From: Fidelibacterota bacterium
GTDB taxonomy: Bacteria; Fidelibacterota; UBA8477; JABMPR01
Length of the DNA stretch: 64,000 nt
Direction: 5' to 3'
NCBI GenBank assembly: GCA_016845065.1
Contig: JAERTG010000100.1
Span: 1 to 64,000, forward strand
The position numbers and the translations under genes are program-made. The notes under the pieces were generated by a model. That model ran no database searches and was not told the DNA's origin. It saw only the letters and a list, made by a program, of their open reading frames with translations. Below are positions 6,387-14,412 of this stretch, piece after piece (position 1 is the first letter of the stretch; the number at the start of each line of letters is the position of its first letter).

Positions 6387-6854
6387 ATGAACGACGATAA
6401 ACATATCAAGCTTGTTATGCGCAATAAGCGTGCTTACTACGAATATGAAATAGTAGAGAAGCTGGAAGCAGGAATCTCATTACAGGGGACTGAAGTGAAG
6501 TCCATTCGAGCAGGTAAACTCAATATGGGTGATTCTTATGCAAGACCACGCAAAGGAAGCATCTATCTGATGAACTTGCACATCTCACCCTGGGAAACAG
6601 CCAATGATTATGACCAGCATGATCCAACTCGACCAAGACTTTTGTTGCTCCATAAAAAAGAAATTAGAAAACTCAGTCACGAGATAGAGGCAAAGGGGTT
6701 TACCTTGTTACCACTTTCACTCTATTTTAAAGCAGGAAAATTGAAAGTTGAGCTGGGTCTGGCCAAAGGAAAAAATATCCGCGATAAAAGACAGACTTCA
6801 TTAAAGCGTGATGCCAATCGTGAAATGGAACGAGCCAGAAAACTCAGTCATTAA
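6387..6854 (+). CDS. smpB: SsrA-binding protein SmpB
   Basis: A 155-residue protein matching SmpB throughout: RNKRAYYEYEIVEKLEAGI and LQGTEVKSIRAGKLNMGDSYA near the N terminus, LLLHKKEI in the middle, and the basic GKNIRDKRQTSLKRDANRE tail. SmpB binds tmRNA and carries it into stalled ribosomes for trans-translation. The length is normal. The ATG at 6387 gives the usual N terminus although the purine-rich SD is about 14 bases away. tyrS follows after 11 bases, so the two are probably co-transcribed. The tmRNA gene is not next to it. Confidence 0.95.
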   Translation: MNDDKHIKLVMRNKRAYYEYEIVEKLEAGISLQGTEVKSIRAGKLNMGDSYARPRKGSIYLMNLHISPWETANDYDQHDPTRPRLLLLHKKEIRKLSHEIEAKGFTLLPLSLYFKAGKLKVELGLAKGKNIRDKRQTSLKRDANREMERARKLSH

Positions 6855-6865
6855 GACACCGGAGA

Positions 6866-8083
6866 ATGATTTTGAAATTTCCACCAGTAAAAGAACAATT
6901 AGATATACTCTCGCGTGGCGTAGAGGATTTTGTATCACCTGAAGGACTCGAACAAAAACTTGATAATTCGCTGGGATCAGGACAACCGCTGAAAATCAAG
7001 TTAGGCGCTGACCCAAGTCGTCCAGATTTGCATATAGGTCATGCTGTTGTCTTGCGAAAGCTTCGTCAGTTTCAGGATCTCGGTCACCAGGCCATCCTGA
7101 TTATTGGTGATTTTACAGCCTCAATAGGTGATCCTACAGGTAGAAATAAGACCAGACCGAGCATAACCCTTGATGAAGCCCGTGATTATGGAAAGTCGTA
7201 CCTCGAGCAAGCTTCAATTATTCTTAACACTGACAGGCTTGATGTGGTGCACAATTCGGACTGGCTCAACACGATGAATTTCTCTGAAGTTATCAAGCTG
7301 GCAGCCCAGGTAACTGTGGCGCAAATGCTTGAGCGTGATGACTTCTCACAGAGATATAAAGGCGGAACCCCAATCTCAGTTCATGAATTTCTATATCCAC
7401 TGGCACAAGCCCAGGATTCGGTACATTTGCATGCCGATGTTGAGTTGGGTGGAACAGACCAATTATTCAATCTGCTCATGGGACGAGAATTACAGAAGAA
7501 ATCCAATCAGTCACAACAAGTAATTATGACTCTGCCACTTCTGGAAGGTACTGATGGCGTGGAAAAAATGTCCAAAAGCTACGATAATTACATCGGATTA
7601 TCAGATTCACCTCAAGAAATGTTTGGAAAAGTCCTATCAATCCCAGATGATATGATCATCAAATACCTTACGCTTACCACCAATTTGCCTATGGATGAAG
7701 TAAAGCAAGTCCAAGATAAAATGAATGCCGGTGAGAACCCACGTGACTTTAAGCGACAACTTGGTCGTGAATTGGTAACGGTATATTACGACGATGAAGC
7801 TGCTATAGCAGCACAGCAGGCATTTGATAATTTGTTCATCAAAAAAGATATTCCTGATGATATGCCTGAGATAATTGTGGATTCAAATGACGAGACCCTG
7901 CTGTCTCTTCTCGATAAAAGCGGTATGTTTGCCAGCAAGGGGGAAATCCGCAGGCTTATCAAGCAGAATGCTGTGAGTGTGGATGGTGAAAAAGTACAGA
8001 ATGAGTTTCTTCCTTTTAATACAAAAGGCAGCTTTGTAATAAAAGCAGGCAAACGAAAATTTTTGCGGATTATCCATAATTAA
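6866..8083 (+). CDS. tyrS: Tyrosyl-tRNA synthetase
   Basis: A 405-residue class I synthetase that charges tRNA-Tyr. It has the HIGH motif (residues 56-59), the tyrosine pocket region, the KMSKS motif (EKMSKSYDN, about residue 233), and a C-terminal S4-like RNA-binding domain (SKGEIRRLIKQNAVSVDGEKV). The length fits the longer TyrRS type. The ATG is only one base after GGAGA, an unusually tight SD, so a TTG two codons later is an alternative start. Confidence 0.95.
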   Translation: MILKFPPVKEQLDILSRGVEDFVSPEGLEQKLDNSLGSGQPLKIKLGADPSRPDLHIGHAVVLRKLRQFQDLGHQAILIIGDFTASIGDPTGRNKTRPSITLDEARDYGKSYLEQASIILNTDRLDVVHNSDWLNTMNFSEVIKLAAQVTVAQMLERDDFSQRYKGGTPISVHEFLYPLAQAQDSVHLHADVELGGTDQLFNLLMGRELQKKSNQSQQVIMTLPLLEGTDGVEKMSKSYDNYIGLSDSPQEMFGKVLSIPDDMIIKYLTLTTNLPMDEVKQVQDKMNAGENPRDFKRQLGRELVTVYYDDEAAIAAQQAFDNLFIKKDIPDDMPEIIVDSNDETLLSLLDKSGMFASKGEIRRLIKQNAVSVDGEKVQNEFLPFNTKGSFVIKAGKRKFLRIIHN

Positions 8084-8124
8084 AAGCACCAGTTCAACTC
8101 CCCTTCACTCATGAAAGTGGCCTT

Positions 8125-9009
8125 ATGATCGAAATCAAAAAGATCTCGAAAACATACGATGATATTGTCGCTGTAGCCGATCTGGATATGACCATACAAC
8201 CTGGTCGAATCTATGGATTCCTTGGACCCAATGGGGCAGGAAAGACAACAGCCATCCGTATGCTCATGAACATTATCATCCCTGATTCAGGTAATATCCT
8301 TTTTGAAGGTAGTGACCAGAGACCTCCCTCGAATCAGATAGGCTACCTCCCAGAAGAACGGGGTCTCTATCAGAAAATTAGCGTTTTCGAGACTCTCCAA
8401 TATTTCGCACATCTCAGAAGCGTCACACATCCTAATGACTTGATTAAAGAATACCTCCAACGATTCGATCTTGGATCAAGACTTCAGTCAAAAGTTAGTG
8501 AACTCTCAAAGGGCAATCAGCAAAAGCTCCAGTTCATCAATACGATTTTACATGACCCCCAATACATTGTTCTGGATGAGCCATTCTCAGGGCTTGATCC
8601 TGTTAACCAACTCCTCTTAAAAGAAATTCTCGAGGAGCTTAAACAAGCAGGCAAGACCATCTTGTTCAGTTCTCATCAAATGGATCAAGTAGAAAAACTA
8701 TGTGATGATGTCGCCTTAATAAATCACGGTAAACTTGTAATTGCTGGAAATTTGAAAACCATCCTGCAGTCTGAGGGCGTTAAACGGCTTCAGGTTATTC
8801 CAACTCATGGGGAAGATCTGTCTCACCAATGTTTCTCTGCATTTAATTCGGAACGTTCCAACGGTTCAGTTTTTATTGAAATTGATGGTCATTCCAAACA
8901 GGATATCATTGCAACCCTGAATACAGCAATCGATTTGAAATCAGTGAAGGTAGCTGAACAGGGTCTTGAAGATATATTTATTCAACTCGTGCAAGGGGCG
9001 AAGACATGA
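8125..9009 (+). CDS. ABC transporter ATP-binding protein (NatA-like)
   Basis: 294 residues. Walker A is GPNGAGKT (residues about 34-41), the signature is LSKGNQQK (a variant of LSGGQ), Walker B is YIVLDEP, and the D-loop and H-loop (FSSHQMD) are present. The C-terminal extension of about 75 residues is typical of NatA/YhaQ-type exporters. It would power the ABC-2 permease encoded next, with which it overlaps by 4 bases (ATGA). NatAB exports sodium in Bacillus, but relatives move drugs, peptides or lipids, so the substrate is unknown. Confidence 0.88.
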   Translation: MIEIKKISKTYDDIVAVADLDMTIQPGRIYGFLGPNGAGKTTAIRMLMNIIIPDSGNILFEGSDQRPPSNQIGYLPEERGLYQKISVFETLQYFAHLRSVTHPNDLIKEYLQRFDLGSRLQSKVSELSKGNQQKLQFINTILHDPQYIVLDEPFSGLDPVNQLLLKEILEELKQAGKTILFSSHQMDQVEKLCDDVALINHGKLVIAGNLKTILQSEGVKRLQVIPTHGEDLSHQCFSAFNSERSNGSVFIEIDGHSKQDIIATLNTAIDLKSVKVAEQGLEDIFIQLVQGAKT

Positions 9010-10238
9010 ACGCATGGAAAATTGCATGGTTTGAATATCGACGACGCATTCGCTCGAAATGGTTCATCATCGGAACATTCGGCATGCCCATTCTCATACT
9101 AGCAATTAGCCTGGGAACCGGATACATGGCTGGTTCAGGTGCAGGTATAGAGACTAAAACCTTTGGTATGATTGATGAGACCTCCTTCTATGGAGAAAAA
9201 TTATCCTTCGTTCTGGACAAGCGCTTCGCTCAGAAAGAGACCCCACCCTTCAACCTGGCAGTTTCCAATGGCAGTTTTGAATCCTTACAATCTCAATTCG
9301 ATGAATTGGTAAATGATAAAACCCTGGATGGATATTTTGTTATTCCACATGATTTTCTTAGTAGGCCAATCCTCAGGAATTACTCAAGATCAAGTTCTGC
9401 CTTTCGGTCCAGCGGTATTATTGAATCTGAATTAAAAGAATTGCTGATAAAGCAGAAGGCAAATTCTCTTCAGTTATCAGATGCAGTCCTTGAGGAAATA
9501 TTTTTTGATGTGGATGTGGCACATTTTGATATTGGCTCAGCTGAAGAGCGTGAGACAGAGGAACTCATCGCTGACTACATTGCACCCTTTATCTTTATGT
9601 TTCTCCTATTCCTGGGAATATTCACCGGTGGCCAACTCCTGTTGAGAGCTGTCCTGGAGGAAAGATCGTCCAGAGTAATCGAAGTACTTCTATCGACAGT
9701 GAGTTACAATGAGTTAATGGGTGGCAAAATTTTAGGGCTGGGAATGTTGGGTCTCACCCAATCTGGAATCTATCTCATTGGTGCTTTCTTCGCCGGGAGC
9801 TATTACGACTTATCCATAATAACACCTACTATTGGTTTGCTCTATTTCACCTACTTCATACTTGGTTATTTGTTGTATGCTGGTATTTATATTGGTGTGG
9901 GAGCCTTGTTCGATTCCGAACAGGAAGCCCAGCAGGCTATTCAGATTATAACATTTGTTGCCATTATCCCCATGGTTCTCTGGACAATAGTAATCGAGAA
10001 CCCAAATTCAACTTTGGTAAATGTGTTGAGTTATGTACCGCTGGTCACACCCTTCTTTATGATGATTAAGATTGCAGTGGGGGAAACATCTCTGATTCAA
10101 GTTGTTTCCACAATTATAGTCATGGTAGTCAGTGTATGCGGCAGTATCAGACTTGCAGCAAAAGTTTTCAGAACAGGCATATTGCTTTATGGAAAACGTA
10201 TCACTTTACCGGAAATTTATAGGTGGTTACGAGCATAG
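9006..10238 (+). CDS. ABC-2 type permease (NatB-like)
   Basis: 410 residues. An N-terminal helix (SKWFIIGTFGMPILILAIS) is followed by a ~150-residue extracytoplasmic domain, then five helices from IAPFIFMFLLFLGIFTGGQ onward. The motif LEERSSRVIEVLLSTVSYNELMGGKILG is characteristic of ABC-2/NatB permeases. It partners the ATPase before it. The gene ends before thioredoxin, and nothing in the sequence identifies the substrate. Confidence 0.85.
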   Translation: MNAWKIAWFEYRRRIRSKWFIIGTFGMPILILAISLGTGYMAGSGAGIETKTFGMIDETSFYGEKLSFVLDKRFAQKETPPFNLAVSNGSFESLQSQFDELVNDKTLDGYFVIPHDFLSRPILRNYSRSSSAFRSSGIIESELKELLIKQKANSLQLSDAVLEEIFFDVDVAHFDIGSAEERETEELIADYIAPFIFMFLLFLGIFTGGQLLLRAVLEERSSRVIEVLLSTVSYNELMGGKILGLGMLGLTQSGIYLIGAFFAGSYYDLSIITPTIGLLYFTYFILGYLLYAGIYIGVGALFDSEQEAQQAIQIITFVAIIPMVLWTIVIENPNSTLVNVLSYVPLVTPFFMMIKIAVGETSLIQVVSTIIVMVVSVCGSIRLAAKVFRTGILLYGKRITLPEIYRWLRA

Positions 10239-10330
10239 CAGATTTGATGGATTGAATATCTTGACATACCTGAAGCTTCATTTATCTTCTTCAGGTTTTT
10301 AAATGTTAATTGATTGCCAAGGGAGAGATA

Positions 10331-10660
10331 ATGGCTGAAAATGTGATAGAATTTACCGATAGTAACTTTAATGCTGAAGTAATTGAGTCGGACGTACCAG
10401 TCCTGGTTGATTTTTGGGCTGTATGGTGCATGCCATGCAAAATGGTTGCCCCGGTCGTTGCTGAAATAGCAAATGATTATAACGGTAAATTGAAAGTTGG
10501 TAAGCTGGATGTTGATGGCAATCCAGAAGTTGCTCAGAAGTACGGTATTCGTAGTATCCCCAGTCTTTTGATCTTTAAAAATGGTGAAGTGGCCCAGATG
10601 CTCGTTGGTGCTGTCCCAAAACCACAGATCACTGCTAAGGTAGATGCAGTCATCGGCTAA
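10331..10660 (+). CDS. trxA: Thioredoxin
   Basis: 109 residues from the ATG at 10331, which is preceded by GGGAGAG at a good distance; an upstream ATT/ATG extension is less likely. The active site is WCMPCK rather than the usual WCGPCK, with the cis-Pro segment [11 protein letters not shown] and the conserved Asp in LVDFWA. It is cytoplasmic and reduces protein disulfides. The Gly to Met change between the cysteines is known to affect redox potential in thioredoxin-fold proteins, so a specialised role is possible. A strong terminator follows. Confidence 0.93.
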   Translation: MAENVIEFTDSNFNAEVIESDVPVLVDFWAVWCMPCKMVAPVVAEIANDYNGKLKVGKLDVDGNPEVAQKYGIRSIPSLLIFKNGEVAQMLVGAVPKPQITAKVDAVIG

Positions 10661-10682
10661 TCTCCTTTAACATACAATTATT

Positions 10683-10713
10683 AAAATGTCACCCCTGGGG
10701 TGACATTTTTTTT
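10683..10713 (+). terminator. Rho-independent terminator after thioredoxin
   Basis: AAATGTCACCCC and GGGGTGACATTT form a long stem with a tiny loop, followed by eight T residues. It separates trxA from the riboswitch-controlled receptor gene. Confidence 0.92.
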
Positions 10714-10731
10714 ACCTAAAACCACCAACAC

Positions 10732-10837
10732 CTCTCTATATTGCAGCCGATATCGGGGTGTCCGTTGACTTCCATCGTGGAGTACGGGCTGAGATCAAAC
10801 CCTAAGAACCTGATCTGGATCATGCCAGCGTAGGGAG
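10732..10837 (+). promoter_or_regulatory. TPP (thi-box) riboswitch
   Basis: Conserved blocks in order: CGGGGTG (10754-10760), a P3 arm CCGT/ACGG, GGCTGAGAT (10787-10795), ACCCTAAGAACCTGATCTGG, then ATCATGCCAGCGTAGGGAG. This matches the thiamine pyrophosphate aptamer. CTCTCTA (10732-10738) can close P1 with TAGGGAG (10831-10837). About 15 bases between P1 and P2, including the palindrome CCGATATCGG, are unusual. AGGGAG at 10832-10837 is also the Shine-Dalgarno of the next gene, so TPP binding should block translation. Confidence 0.93.
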
Positions 10838-10842
10838 AAAAT

Positions 10843-13173
10843 ATGTACCGCACTACCACCTTCATCCTTTTAATTCTAACTATAGTTTCTGTATCAGCAG
10901 CCCAGGAAATGAGAATTTCTGGTAAAGTCATTGATGCATCAACCAAGCATCCCATTGTCGGTTGTGAAATTATTGTCGGATCCAAAGGTACCATCAGTGA
11001 TAATACTGGAAGTTTCATAATCTCCGAACATCCTGAAACCGAAGTCATTTTTCAACACATCGCCTATACTCGTGTCAGTTTGAAAATGAAGGAAGTAACT
11101 GAGACAGTAGCACTCATCCCGAATTTACTCCAGGGGGAGAAGGTGAGTGTTTATGGGGCACTCAGAACGCAATCCTTGCTTGAATCTGAGGGTGGTATAA
11201 GTATCATCACTAAGCGGGATATAGATAAGAGCAGTGAGCCTCATTTTCAGACACTCATTAATAATATTCCTAACCTGAATTGGGCTGGAGGTAGCTCCAG
11301 ACCTCGCTTTTTTCAGATTCGAGGTATTGGGGAGCGCTCACAATTTGCAGGTGATGGGCCACCAAATTACTCCGTAGGGTTCAGTATTGATGATCTTGAT
11401 TTGAGTGGCATCGGTATGTCAGGTCTGACTTTTGATGTCAACCGGGTTGAATTATTTCGCGGACCACAATCATCAATTTATGGACCCAATGCGCTCGCTG
11501 GATTTATTGTACTGAGATCCAATGATCCAGATCAAAATCAGAGCAACTATGTTTCTGTTTCAGCTGGAAATGCCAACACCCTAAACATGGGTACAGCGTT
11601 CAACCTGTTCTCTGGATCGATGTTTAGAGCGAGATTGTCTGCTTACAGAGGATACAACAATGGATTCGTTCACAATGAATATCTGGATGAGCGGACTACC
11701 AATGAACGTTCGGAAACTATGGCCAGACTTAAACTGATTTGGTCGGTCAACCCCAATCTTGATCTAAAAACGACCCTGCTTTCAGTCTACATGGATAATG
11801 GATACGATGCCTGGACTCCTGATAATTCTGCTTTTGCAACCCAAAGCGATAAACCTGGTAAGGACAGCCAGACCCTTAATGCAGCTGTCGTCAAGGCAGA
11901 GTATTCACTCACCCCACGAACAGATTTATACTCAATTTCCACTTTATCTTTTGCAGATATGATATACAGTTATGACAGCGATTGGGGTAATGATGAATAC
12001 TGGGCGGATGAGCCATATTCATTTGATCCTGCAGTTGAGGGCTCGCGGTACGACTTTTTCGATAAAGTTGCTCGTCATAGAAATACCATGACTCAAGAAA
12101 TTCGCATGGTTCATGCAAACAAACCTGGAACTCTTCATCTAATAGCTGGTGTCTACTATAAGAACCTCGTTGAGAAAGATGATGCTGAGGGTTACTTATT
12201 TGGTGGGGACGAATCAGAACTTGAGAGCGAGTTTCAATTGAGTAATAAATCTGTTTATGCACAGATCGACTATAATCCCTTAGACAAAATAACTCTGACC
12301 AGCAACCTGCGGTTAGGCAGTCGCAATACTGAGTATGAAGACAACAAGACCACATCATTTAGCATGGCTGATAATCTGAATGGGGGGAAGGTTGCACTAC
12401 TGGTTAAAATTGATAGTCGCAAATCAGCATTTATAAATGCGGCACGTGGTTTCAAAGCAGGAGGAATAAATCAACATCCCAGGATTCTTGATATCAACCG
12501 TCCCTTCTCACCAGAATATGTAAACAACTACGAAATCGGCTATCGTGGTGTTTCTAATAAAGGCATGGTCTCAGTACTTGCTTTTTATACCAAGCGGATG
12601 GATCAGCAGGTCTCACTTTCCAGCCAACAAGATCCCATGGATCCAAATAGTTTCACCTATTACATCGGAAATGCCTCTGAAGGACAAGTTTATGGTCTTG
12701 AGCTGGAATTTCGTCGAAAAATATCTCACTCCGTATACCTTTCAGGAAATCTTGGTCTGCTCGAATCAAAGACTGAGCAATACTCCTTCGAAGTTGCACC
12801 TGATCAGTTTGTATCGCTTGGTGATCGAGCCTTCGCACATGCACCAAAATATTCATATCGTCTTGGTCTCGATTACCGTGTAACTCCAACAATAGCGCTA
12901 CGGACTTCCATCTCTGGGAAGGACAAGTTTTACTTTTCCGAGAGTCATGATCAAGTGTCCCAGTCCTATAGCCTGGTCAATTCTGGTATAAATTATGATA
13001 TCTCTAATTCATTAGAACTCTCTCTCTGGGTCGATAATCTGCTGGATGCACACTATGCTGTGAGAGGATTCTACTTTGGGTTGGAGCCACCTGATTATCC
13101 TGAGAAGCTATATATGACTTACGGAGATCCGCGTCATTATGGTCTTACCGTAAAGTATAAATTCGGATCATGA
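10843..13173 (+). CDS. TonB-dependent outer-membrane receptor, probably for thiamine
   Basis: 776 residues. A signal peptide (about 1-19) is followed by a carboxypeptidase-regulatory-like beta-sandwich (about 23-85). Then come the TonB plug (about 95-225, with FFQIRGIGERSQF and VELFRGPQSSIYGPNALAG) and a beta-barrel ending in an aromatic-rich strand (HYGLTVKYKFGS). It would move a substrate into the periplasm using TonB energy. The TPP riboswitch directly before the ATG points to thiamine or a precursor, as known for OMR1-type receptors of Bacteroidetes. Substrate inferred from regulation only. Single-gene unit in this window. Confidence 0.88.
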   Translation: MYRTTTFILLILTIVSVSAAQEMRISGKVIDASTKHPIVGCEIIVGSKGTISDNTGSFIISEHPETEVIFQHIAYTRVSLKMKEVTETVALIPNLLQGEKVSVYGALRTQSLLESEGGISIITKRDIDKSSEPHFQTLINNIPNLNWAGGSSRPRFFQIRGIGERSQFAGDGPPNYSVGFSIDDLDLSGIGMSGLTFDVNRVELFRGPQSSIYGPNALAGFIVLRSNDPDQNQSNYVSVSAGNANTLNMGTAFNLFSGSMFRARLSAYRGYNNGFVHNEYLDERTTNERSETMARLKLIWSVNPNLDLKTTLLSVYMDNGYDAWTPDNSAFATQSDKPGKDSQTLNAAVVKAEYSLTPRTDLYSISTLSFADMIYSYDSDWGNDEYWADEPYSFDPAVEGSRYDFFDKVARHRNTMTQEIRMVHANKPGTLHLIAGVYYKNLVEKDDAEGYLFGGDESELESEFQLSNKSVYAQIDYNPLDKITLTSNLRLGSRNTEYEDNKTTSFSMADNLNGGKVALLVKIDSRKSAFINAARGFKAGGINQHPRILDINRPFSPEYVNNYEIGYRGVSNKGMVSVLAFYTKRMDQQVSLSSQQDPMDPNSFTYYIGNASEGQVYGLELEFRRKISHSVYLSGNLGLLESKTEQYSFEVAPDQFVSLGDRAFAHAPKYSYRLGLDYRVTPTIALRTSISGKDKFYFSESHDQVSQSYSLVNSGINYDISNSLELSLWVDNLLDAHYAVRGFYFGLEPPDYPEKLYMTYGDPRHYGLTVKYKFGS

Positions 13174-13231
13174 AATACTTGGCCCCACCCTCCATCTTTG
13201 ATCTAAGTTGTGTGGTGAAAATGGAGATCTC

Positions 13232-14326
13232 ATGAAAAAGCTTGATTTGATAGTTGGAATTCGACCTGATTTTATCCGTGCAGCTGCTCTGAAAACTGCA
13301 TTTCAGGATTTTGAAGAGAAGCTTGATGTTCGACTCATTCATACTGGACAACATTACGATCCGGAACTGAACCAGGATATCATTGATCAATTGAATCTTT
13401 CGCCTATCCATGCTTTTCTGGACATCAACCTTGTGGAAGGGATAGGCAAGATGGCCTCCATCATGATGTCATATGAGACTCAGGTTCAAATTGATCCTCC
13501 TGATATAGTGATTGTTCTTGGTAACTCAGATTCTGCAATGGCTTGTTCACTCGTAGCATCTCGATTTCGTATCCAAATTGCCCATATTGAAGCTGGAATA
13601 CGCGCATATGATGGCGGGATGATTGAAGAACAGAACGACATGCTTATCGATAGACTATCCACCTATTTATTTACATCAAACGAAGAGCCTGTCATCAACC
13701 TCATAAGAGAGGGATACGACAATAGTAATATTATTGAAGTTGGGAGTATTCGCGCAGATGCTGTTTTTGCCAACCTGGGATATGCTGAAGATAGTATTGT
13801 TTTAGACCGCTATGGTCTGGAGCAGGAGGGATACATTCTGCTGACTCTGCATCATGATCATATCCTCCAGAACAGAACATTCGTCATTTCCTTTCTCACG
13901 ATGTTAGAACGTCTATCAGAGAGACTCAGAATCTGCATGGTATTGCATCCTAAGACCCTCTCGATTCTTGAGGATATGCCAGAGGTCATGTTGGATCCAG
14001 GTGTAAACCTGCAATTTGTTTCATCGCAGAATTATCACGACTTATTAAAACTATTGAAATATACTGCTGTTGTTGTCACTGACTCCCAGGGAATCCAGGA
14101 GGAGTCTAGTGTGTTGGGGGTACAATGTTTAACCATTGGCCATTCAACCAATCGCCCCGTAACACTTGCCAAGGGAACGAATACACTGATGGGATATGAT
14201 ACGGCTGCTATTGAAACAAAAATCGTTGAAGTGATCGAAGGGGACAGAATTGACGGCATTCCCATAGATGGGTGGGAGGGCAAAGCTGGTCAAAGAATAG
14301 CCAAATATTTCTCTGAAATAGAGTAG
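13232..14326 (+). CDS. UDP-N-acetylglucosamine 2-epimerase-like protein
   Basis: 364 residues from the ATG at 13232 (GGAG six bases upstream; the frame opens earlier at a GTG). Matches WecB-type epimerases: GIRPDFIRAA at the N terminus, LIHTGQHYD, IAHIEAGIRAYD, IEEQNDMLIDRLSTYLF, and the C-terminal DSQGIQEES signature. These enzymes interconvert UDP-GlcNAc and UDP-ManNAc for surface glycans. The first motif is less canonical than GTRPE, and the usual ..PEE.NR segment reads IEEQND, so a different UDP-sugar is possible. No neighbouring glycan genes here; the nearest are at 27.6-31 kb. Confidence 0.8.
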   Translation: MKKLDLIVGIRPDFIRAAALKTAFQDFEEKLDVRLIHTGQHYDPELNQDIIDQLNLSPIHAFLDINLVEGIGKMASIMMSYETQVQIDPPDIVIVLGNSDSAMACSLVASRFRIQIAHIEAGIRAYDGGMIEEQNDMLIDRLSTYLFTSNEEPVINLIREGYDNSNIIEVGSIRADAVFANLGYAEDSIVLDRYGLEQEGYILLTLHHDHILQNRTFVISFLTMLERLSERLRICMVLHPKTLSILEDMPEVMLDPGVNLQFVSSQNYHDLLKLLKYTAVVVTDSQGIQEESSVLGVQCLTIGHSTNRPVTLAKGTNTLMGYDTAAIETKIVEVIEGDRIDGIPIDGWEGKAGQRIAKYFSEIE

Positions 14327-14368
14327 TCCTTGTGTAAAATTGTTATGGTGTATTAGAAAAATTATATT

Positions 14369-14390
14369 ATTTCAGTCAAACAACTGAAAT
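14369..14390. promoter_or_regulatory. Inverted repeat upstream of the sensor kinase
   Basis: ATTTCAGT, a 6-base spacer, then ACTGAAAT: perfect 8-base arms located 23 bases before the kinase ATG. There is no T run after it, so it looks more like an operator than a terminator for the upstream gene. No binding protein can be named. Confidence 0.35.
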
Positions 14391-14412
14391 TTATAGCAAA
14401 TATTTCAACACA

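Noticed and set aside
12545-12883. Alternative + strand frame inside the TonB receptor gene
   Set aside because: It lies fully within the conserved barrel-coding frame and shows no independent features.
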